Shown here in pieces: positions 61,497-64,000 of a stretch of 64,000 nt of DNA. Each line of letters starts with the position of its first letter. Position 1 is the first letter of the stretch. This DNA comes from Petrolisthes cinctipes (taxonomy: Eukaryota; Arthropoda; Malacostraca; Decapoda; Porcellanidae): positions 3,038,001 through 3,102,000 of the forward strand of contig JAWQEG010000283.1 of the NCBI GenBank assembly GCA_033782935.1. Direction: 5' to 3'. The notes beneath the pieces are model-generated. The model did no database searches and was not told the DNA's origin. It was given only the letters and a program-made list of their open reading frames with translations. The position numbers and the translations under genes are program-made.

Positions 61497-64000
61497 AACA
61501 CCCGAAAATTCGATATTTTTGGGTCCCAGAAGCAATCTGTACATGCCTACTAAGTGCTAGAACATTTTCAAAATATAAGCTCAAAACATGCTAAAAATCG
61601 ATATTTTAAGTGTCCAAAGTCGATATCTCAAATTCAGGCCCAAAACACCCGAAAATTCGATATTTTGGGCTCCCAGAAGCGAACTGTACTTGCCTACTCC
61701 TTGTTAGAGTATTTTCAAAATAAAGGCCAAAAACAAGCTTAAAATCGATATTTTAGGTGTCCAAAGTCAATATGTGCATGCATCTTCTGTACCCGTTTAT
61801 ATCTCAAATTCAGACTCAAAACACCGAAAATTCGATATTTTGGGGTCCCAGAAGCGATCTGTACATGTCTACTTAGTGCTAGAATATTTTCAAATATAGG
61901 CCCAAAACATGATAAAAATCAATATTTTAGGTGCCCAAAGTCGATATCTCAAATTCAGGCCCAAAACACCCGAAAATTCGATATTTTGGGCTCCCAGAAG
62001 CGATCTGTACATGCCTACTCCGTGTTAGAGTATTTTCAATATACAGGCCCAAAACATACTGAAAATCGATCTTTTAGGTGCCCAAAAGTCGATATGTGAA
62101 TGCATCTTTTGTACCCGTTTATATCTCAAATCCATGCTCAAAACACCCCAAAATTCGACATTTTGGGGTCCCAGAAGCGATCTGTACTTGCCTACTCCGT
62201 GTTATAGTATTTTCAAAATACAGGCCCAAAACAATCTGAAAATCGATATTTTAGGTGACCAAAGTCAATATGTGTATGCATCTTCTGCACACGTTTATAT
62301 CCCAAATTCAACCTCAAAACACCCGAAAAATCGATATATTTGGGTCCCAGAAGCGATCTGTACATGCCTTGTCAGTGCTAGAATGTTTTCAAAATATAGG
62401 CTCAAAACATGCTAAAAATCGATATTTCAAGTGTCTAAAGTCGATATGTGTATGCATCATCTGTACCCGTTTATATCTCAAATTCAGGCTCAAAACACCC
62501 GAAAATTCGATATTTTGGGGTCCCAGAAGTGATCTGTACATGCCTACGTAGTGCTAGAATATTTTCAAAATATAGGCCCAAAACATGCTAAAAATCGATA
62601 TTTTAGGTGCCCAAAGTCAATATGTGTATGCATCTTCTGCACCCGTTTATATCCCAAATTCATCCTCAGAACACCCGAAAATTCGATATTTTTGGGTCCC
62701 AGAAGCGATCTGTACATGCCTACTCAGTGCTAGAATGTTTTCAAAATACAGGCTCAAAACATGCTAAAAACCGATATTTTAAGTGTCCAAAGTCGATATG
62801 TGTATGCATCATCTGTACCCGTTTATATCTCAAATTCAGGCTGAAAACACCCGAAAATTCGATATTTTTGGGTTCCAGAAGTGATCTGTATATGTCTACT
62901 TAGTGCTAGAATATTTTCAAAATATAGGCCCAAAACATGCTAAAAATCGATATTTTAGGTGCCCAAAGTCGATATCTAAAATTCAGGCCCAAATAACCAG
63001 AAATTTCGATATTTTGGGGTCTCAGAAGCGAACTGTACATATCTACTCCGTGTTAGAGTATTTTCTAAATACAGGCCCAAAACATACTGAAAATCGATCT
63101 TTAAGGTGCCCAAAAGTCGATATGTGCATGCATCTTCTGTACCCGTTTATATCTCAAATTCAGGCTCCAAACACCCGAAAATTCGATATTTTGGGGTCCC
63201 AGAAGCAATCTGTACATACCTACTCAGATGCAGGCCCAAAACATGCTGAAAATCGATATTTTAGGTGCCCAAAGTCAACATGTGTATGCATCTTCTGCAC
63301 TCGTTTATATCTTAAATTCAACCTCAAAACACCCGAAAATTCGATAATTTTGGGTCCCAGAAGCGATCTGTACATGTCTAGCCAGTGCTAGAATGTTTTC
63401 AAAATATAGGCTCAAAACATGCTAAAAATCGATAATTTAAGTGTCCAAAGTCGATATGTGCATGCATCTTCTGTACCAGTTTATATCTCAAATTCTGGCT
63501 CAAAACACCTGAAAATTCGATATTTTTGGGTCCCAGAAGCGATCTGTACATGCCTAGTCCAAGTTAGAGTATTTTCAAAATACAGGCCCAAAACATGCTG
63601 AAAATCGATCTTTTAGGTGCCCAAAGTCAATTTTTGCATGCATCTTCAGTACCCGTTTATATCTCAAATTCAGGCTCAAAACACCCGAAAATTCGATATT
63701 TTGTGGTCCCAAAAGCAATCTGTACATGCCTACTCAGTGCTAGAATTTTTTCAAAATATAAGCTCAAAACATGCTAAAAATCGATATTTTAAGTGTCCAA
63801 ATTCGATATGTGGATGCATCATCTGTACCCGTTTATATCTCAAATTCAGGCTCAAAACACCCGAAAATTCGATATTTTGGTGTCCCAGAAGTGATCTGTA
63901 CATGCCTACTTAGTGCTAGAATATTTTCAAAATATAGGCCCAAAACATGCTAAAAATCGATATTTTAGGTGCCCAAAGTCAATATGTGTATGCATCTTCT
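61497..64000 (+). repeat. Higher-order block E, copy 2 (partial)
   Basis: Second copy of the 6007-bp block, truncated by the window edge. It differs from copy 1 by scattered single-base changes, for example CCAAATTCATCCTC against CCAAATTCAACCTC and GTACCAGTTT against GTACCCGTTT. Very high similarity indicates a recent event. Confidence 0.85.

Larger units (their letters stand above)
24752..64000 (+). repeat. Satellite array, right arm (176-bp family, higher-order structure)
   Basis: The same satellite family resumes at TTAAGTGTCC in the same orientation and continues to the right edge of the window. Besides 176/177-bp units it contains 147-bp, 158-bp, 159-bp and 161-bp units and several single-event rearranged monomers. 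Unlike the more loosely ordered left arm, it is built largely from multi-kilobase blocks that recur almost unchanged (offsets of about 3.5-3.7, 4.8-5.3, 6.0, 10.8, 11.3 and 12.7 kb). This points to recent amplification by unequal exchange or replication-based copying. No non-satellite gene is visible in this 39 kb. Confidence 0.98.

Noticed and set aside
1..64000. CRISPR array
   Set aside because: Direct repeats with regular spacing are present, but the intervening sequence is not unique: the whole unit is repeated. There are no Cas genes, and the context is eukaryotic.
1..64000. tRNA or rRNA genes, or an rDNA spacer
   Set aside because: I saw no cloverleaf-like or conserved ribosomal sequence. 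The repeat unit is far too short and carries no RNA-gene motif.

Overview
This window is almost entirely one tandem satellite array from a eukaryotic genome, most likely an animal, with no recognisable host gene. The basic unit is 176-177 bp, about 41% GC (hand count on one representative monomer), and every monomer I followed is head-to-tail in the same orientation from base 1 to base 64000. Nothing bacterial, archaeal or phage-like is present. The single interruption is a 3.56-kb non-satellite insert at about 21191-24751. It carries one long reading frame on the minus strand for a Mutator-like DDE transposase of the type common in invertebrate genomes. That family, plus the (TC)n and poly(T) tracts, suggests an invertebrate metazoan, but the species cannot be fixed from the sequence.

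Layout: 1-21190 is the left satellite arm, roughly 125 units. 21191-24751 is the insert: an AT-rich flank, a plus-strand reading frame of unknown nature, a 40-nt poly(T), a 76-bp (TC)38 microsatellite, the transposase gene on the minus strand, and an exon-like plus-strand piece. 24752-64000 is the right satellite arm, roughly 230 units. The right arm is organised in multi-kilobase higher-order blocks that are repeated nearly word for word: about 5.0 kb at 26.2-36.3 kb; about 3.5-3.7 kb twice at 36.6-43.9 kb and again at 48.9-54.5 kb; and about 6.0 kb at 55.5-64 kb, which also re-uses 44-48.8 kb material. Smaller duplications occur in the left arm.

The most informative structural result is that the 176-bp monomer is itself a degenerate dimer. 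Its two 88-bp halves align without gaps at about 67% identity by hand count. Length variants of 147, 158, 159 and 161 bp arise from precise internal deletions, two of them with visible short direct repeats at the endpoints. These variants are propagated as parts of the higher-order blocks.

The many open frames of 60-221 codons in the satellite are by-products of a repeat poor in stop codons in several phases and are not annotated as genes. The transposase is the only protein I would defend. Its relation to the insert ends is unclear: the ends share only a short CCGGTTT inverted match, there is no visible target-site duplication, and about 51 bp of one satellite monomer is missing at the insertion point.
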